Below, piece after piece: positions 61,578 to 64,000 of a stretch of DNA of 64,000 nt. The notes under the pieces are model-generated. The model was not told where the DNA came from. It did not search any database and saw only the letters and a program-made list of their open reading frames with translations. Origin of the DNA: an uncultured Pelagibacteraceae bacterium (GTDB taxonomy: Bacteria > Pseudomonadota > Alphaproteobacteria > Pelagibacterales > Pelagibacteraceae); contig CACJVT010000001.1 of assembly GCA_902596925.1 (NCBI GenBank), positions 1 to 64,000 on the forward strand. Reading direction: 5' to 3'. Within the stretch, counting starts at the first letter, position 1; every line of letters starts with the position of its first letter. The translations under genes and the position numbers were made by a program.

Positions 61578-63032
61578 ATGAATATTAAAATTAACTTTAA
61601 AAACCAAGCTTTTGTTAGATCTTATGGAAACTCGATATTATTTGTTGATGAAAAATTCAACATCTCAGGTTTAAAAAAAATAATTTCAGTTTCGGAGTAC
61701 TCTTACATTCTAGATTTACTTAAAAATAAGGATCTTGAGAAAAAGATTATTACTTTTGATATTAGCTCAAAAAGAAAGATAATCTTAGTTGCATTAAAGA
61801 AAAACTTAACCGCCTCTGCTGCAGAAAACTTAGGTGCAAAATGTTATGATTTGTTTAAAAAACTTAATAAAACTGAATATATTGTAAATTCTAACTCTGC
61901 TTTAAATGGATTAAAAAACTTTGTTGGACATTTTTTGCATGGAATAAAACTAAAATCTTATTTATTTGAAAAATATAAAACAAAAAAAAATAAAAAAACA
62001 ATATCTATAAGTGTTATTGGAAAAAAGACTCCATCCCCAAAAGATCAAATTAAATTTAAAGCTTTAGAGGATGGAACTTTTTTTACTAGAGATTTAGTTT
62101 CTGAACCTGGAAATGTGTTGCACCCTGATGAATATGCAAAAAGAATTAATTCCCTAAGAAAATTTGGTTTAAAAATAAGTATATATGATGATAAGAAATT
62201 GAAAAAATTAGGTATGAACACTTTACTTGGAGTTGGTCAAGGAAGTGTAAGAGGATCTTATTTGGTTACAATGGAATGGAATGGTTTAAAAAATAAATCT
62301 AAGCCCTTGGCTTTCGTTGGAAAAGGAGTTTGTTTTGATACTGGTGGAATATCTTTAAAGCCTGCAAAATTCATGGAAGATATGACATATGACATGGCTG
62401 GTTCAGCAGTTGTAGTTGGTTTAATGAAAAGTTTAGCTTTAAGAAAAGCAAAAATTAATGCAGTGGGAGTAGTAGGGCTAGTAGAAAATATGCCTGGCGG
62501 TAATGCCCAGAGACCTGGTGATATTGTCAAATCATATAGCGGTAAAACAGTTGAAATTTTAAATACAGATGCAGAAGGAAGATTAGTACTTGCAGATGCT
62601 CTTACTTTTACTGAAGAAAAGTTTAAACCTAAGTTTATTGTTGATTTAGCAACTTTAACAGGAGCAATAATTGTTTCTCTAGGTTCTGAATATGCCGGTT
62701 TATTTTCAAATGATGATAAGTTATCTCAACAATTAATTGAGTCAGGTGAACATGTTGAAGAAAAGGTCTGGAGAATGCCTTTAAATAAAAATTATGATAA
62801 ATTAATTGACTCAAAGAATGCAGATATGCAAAATATAAATTATGTTGGTGGCGCTGGCTCCACCACTGCTGCACAATTCTTACAAAGATTTATTTTAAAT
62901 AAAACACCTTGGGCTCATTTAGATATTGCTGGAATGGCATTTTCTAAATATGGAGGGGCTTTAAATTCAGGTGGTGCAACAGGTTATGGAGTTAGATTAT
63001 TAAATAAACTTATAGAGGATCATTATGAGTAA
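61578..63032 (+). CDS. pepA: Leucyl aminopeptidase
   Basis: Zinc/manganese peptidase of the M17 family that removes N-terminal residues in the cytosol. 484 residues: N-terminal domain 1-150, then [19 protein letters not shown] near 174-192, metal-binding [20 protein letters not shown] near 247-266, and the catalytic [19 protein letters not shown] near 328-346. Full length. Its 3' end overlaps ndk by 8 bases; many alphaproteobacteria have holC between pepA and ndk, absent here. Confidence 0.95.
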   Translation: MNIKINFKNQAFVRSYGNSILFVDEKFNISGLKKIISVSEYSYILDLLKNKDLEKKIITFDISSKRKIILVALKKNLTASAAENLGAKCYDLFKKLNKTEYIVNSNSALNGLKNFVGHFLHGIKLKSYLFEKYKTKKNKKTISISVIGKKTPSPKDQIKFKALEDGTFFTRDLVSEPGNVLHPDEYAKRINSLRKFGLKISIYDDKKLKKLGMNTLLGVGQGSVRGSYLVTMEWNGLKNKSKPLAFVGKGVCFDTGGISLKPAKFMEDMTYDMAGSAVVVGLMKSLALRKAKINAVGVVGLVENMPGGNAQRPGDIVKSYSGKTVEILNTDAEGRLVLADALTFTEEKFKPKFIVDLATLTGAIIVSLGSEYAGLFSNDDKLSQQLIESGEHVEEKVWRMPLNKNYDKLIDSKNADMQNINYVGGAGSTTAAQFLQRFILNKTPWAHLDIAGMAFSKYGGALNSGGATGYGVRLLNKLIEDHYE

Positions 63033-63435
63033 TATTGAGCAAACTTTGTCTATTATTAAACCAGATGCTGTAGAAAGAAATCTTGAAAATGAAATTAAAG
63101 AAATATTTAAGAATAATGGATTTAATATTCTAAAAGAAAAAAAAATTCAAATTGAAAAATCTGAAGCTGAAAAATTTTATAAAGTCCATGAGACCAAACC
63201 TTTTTATAATGATTTATGTACTTATCTTTCATCAGGTCCAATATTAGTTATGGTTCTTCAAAAAGAGAATGCAGTCAAAGGAAACAGAGAACTTATGGGC
63301 GCTACAAATCCAAAAGATGCTGAAGAAGGAACTATTCGAAAAAAATATGGAATTTCAATTGATAAAAATTCTGTTCATGGGTCTGATAGTGTTGATAACG
63401 CTAGAATAGAAATTGATTTTTTTTTCAAAGATTAA
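63025..63435 (+). CDS. ndk: Nucleoside diphosphate kinase
   Basis: Equilibrates nucleoside di- and triphosphates. 136 residues: [15 protein letters not shown] at 5-19, FLYSSGP-equivalent [12 protein letters not shown] near 68-79, and the phosphohistidine in [12 protein letters not shown] (H118). The start overlaps pepA, so translation is coupled; the end overlaps convergent purN by 11 bases. Confidence 0.97.
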   Translation: MSNIEQTLSIIKPDAVERNLENEIKEIFKNNGFNILKEKKIQIEKSEAEKFYKVHETKPFYNDLCTYLSSGPILVMVLQKENAVKGNRELMGATNPKDAEEGTIRKKYGISIDKNSVHGSDSVDNARIEIDFFFKD

Positions 63436-64000
63436 AAACTTTTAAGATAGCTTTAGGATAAAGTTTATGCTCCTGGGCAAGTATTTTTTTGGCAAGAGAA
63501 TTTTTTGTTTCATTTTTAGAAATTTTTACTTTTTTTTGTAAAATAATTTTTCCAGAATCTAACTTTGAATTGACAAAATGCACAGTACAACCTGAATATT
63601 TTTCGTTATTGTCCAGGGCTCTTTGATGAGTATTTAATCCCTTATATTTAGGAAGTAATGAAGGATGAATATTTAAAATCTTTCCCTTAAATTTAGTGAT
63701 AAAATTTTTTGATAAAATTTTCATAAATCCGGCTAAAAAAATCATTTCAATATTATATCGTTTAAAAGTAGCGAGTATCTTGTTCTCACTTTGATTTTTT
63801 TCAAAATTAAATATTTCTTTTCTAATTTTGAATATTTTTCCATATTTTAAACCTTTAGCTTTTGGATTGCTTGAAACTATTAAGTCGATTGATATAGGAG
63901 ATTGATTTGTTCTAGAAAATCTTATTAAAGATTTTAAATTACTTCCAGTTCCTGAAATAAAAACTGCAGTTTTAACTATTTTATAACCAGTTGACTTTAC
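63425..64000 (-). CDS. purN: Phosphoribosylglycinamide formyltransferase (PurN), 5' end outside window
   Basis: Formyl-THF-dependent third step of purine synthesis. The coding frame continues past an internal ATG at 63745 and stays open to the window end; its N-terminal part, AVFISGTGSNLKSLIRF, is the PurN substrate-binding loop and shows that 63745 is not the start. The C-terminal half has ILNIHPSLLPKYKGLNTHQR, with the catalytic Asn-His of the family, and GCTVHFVNSKLDSGKIILQK. No start codon is present in frame before the AVFISG block inside the window, so initiation lies beyond base 64000. Confidence 0.93.
   Translation of the reverse strand, partial: VKSTGYKIVKTAVFISGTGSNLKSLIRFSRTNQSPISIDLIVSSNPKAKGLKYGKIFKIRKEIFNFEKNQSENKILATFKRYNIEMIFLAGFMKILSKNFITKFKGKILNIHPSLLPKYKGLNTHQRALDNNEKYSGCTVHFVNSKLDSGKIILQKKVKISKNETKNSLAKKILAQEHKLYPKAILKVFNL

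Noticed and set aside
63425-63745. A short 106-residue PurN fragment starting at 63745
   Set aside because: The frame continues upstream with the PurN N-terminal AVFISGTGSNL motif to the window end, so it is not a truncated gene.
1-64000. CRISPR arrays, insertion sequences, prophage genes, tRNA or rRNA genes
   Set aside because: Read the gaps on both strands; no repeat arrays, transposase-like proteins, tRNA TPsiC signatures or rRNA segments were seen.

Overview
The window looks like chromosome from a streamlined marine alphaproteobacterium of the SAR11 group (Pelagibacterales). The reasons are strong AT-richness, A/K/N/I-rich proteins, almost no intergenic space, many overlapping start and stop codons, two branched-chain-amino-acid-type ABC systems, several EamA/DMT permeases, and a tandem glycine riboswitch in front of gcvTHP. 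I see no tRNA, rRNA, CRISPR, insertion sequence or prophage. The lineage call is inference from gene content and style, not from a marker comparison.

Layout. 1-3.4 kb: the 3' end of a large autotransporter-like surface protein, glutaredoxin and a DUF2805 gene on the minus strand, then an outer-membrane beta-barrel gene closed by a clear intrinsic terminator. 3.4-9.4 kb: a ProC-like gene, a livGFHM-type transporter with a 23-codon membrane micro-ORF behind livM, and a convergent periplasmic binding protein. 9.4-14.8 kb: a DMT permease, a TerC-family protein, a TPR lipo/periplasmic-type protein and pxpA on minus; pxpB, pxpC and another DMT on plus, separated from pxpA by only 21 bases. 14.8-26.1 kb: glycine riboswitch, gcvT-gcvH-gcvP, then without a break a lipid-modification cluster (amine-oxidase-like flavoprotein, DUF1365, cyclopropane-fatty-acid-synthase-like methyltransferase, DUF3833 lipoprotein), an opposing SDR, TspO, a FOXRED1-like flavoprotein and a 2OG-Fe(II) oxygenase-like protein. 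26.1-29.5 kb (minus): SelO, MsrA, NAD-dependent formate dehydrogenase. 29.9-35.0 kb: a second ABC system (binding protein, two ATPases, two permeases) that again ends in a micro-ORF (27 codons). 35.0-41.9 kb: HPP-family protein, NifU-like scaffold, DMT, glycine amidinotransferase, a K/E-rich helical protein, cytidylate kinase, MFS and DMT transporters. 41.0-51.7 kb (minus): rpsF-rpsR-rplI-dnaB-RND-cvpA-purF-HD protein-gshA-gshB-DMT. 51.7-54.3 kb: fabD-fabG-acpP-gmk. 54.3-61.5 kb (minus): lptF-lptG-lptD-surA-pdxA-rsmA. 61.6-64 kb: pepA-ndk on plus, purN running off the window on minus.

How the genes fit together. One theme is glycine and one-carbon metabolism: the glycine cleavage system, formate dehydrogenase, glycine amidinotransferase, glutathione synthesis (which consumes glycine) and purN (which uses formyl-THF) all occur here, and the glycine riboswitch operon appears to run directly into a SAM-dependent lipid methyltransferase cluster. 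A second theme is uptake and salvage of amino acids: two ABC systems, 5-oxoprolinase PxpABC with its own permease, and four DMT permeases next to amino-acid or peptide enzymes. A third is envelope assembly (LptDFG, SurA, RND/MMPL, outer-membrane barrels).

The most unusual observations are the paired micro-ORFs directly behind both livM genes, the glycine riboswitch whose second P1 helix covers the gcvT ribosome-binding site, the likely extension of that operon into lipid genes, near-leaderless divergent promoters, and the near-absence of terminators between convergent genes.
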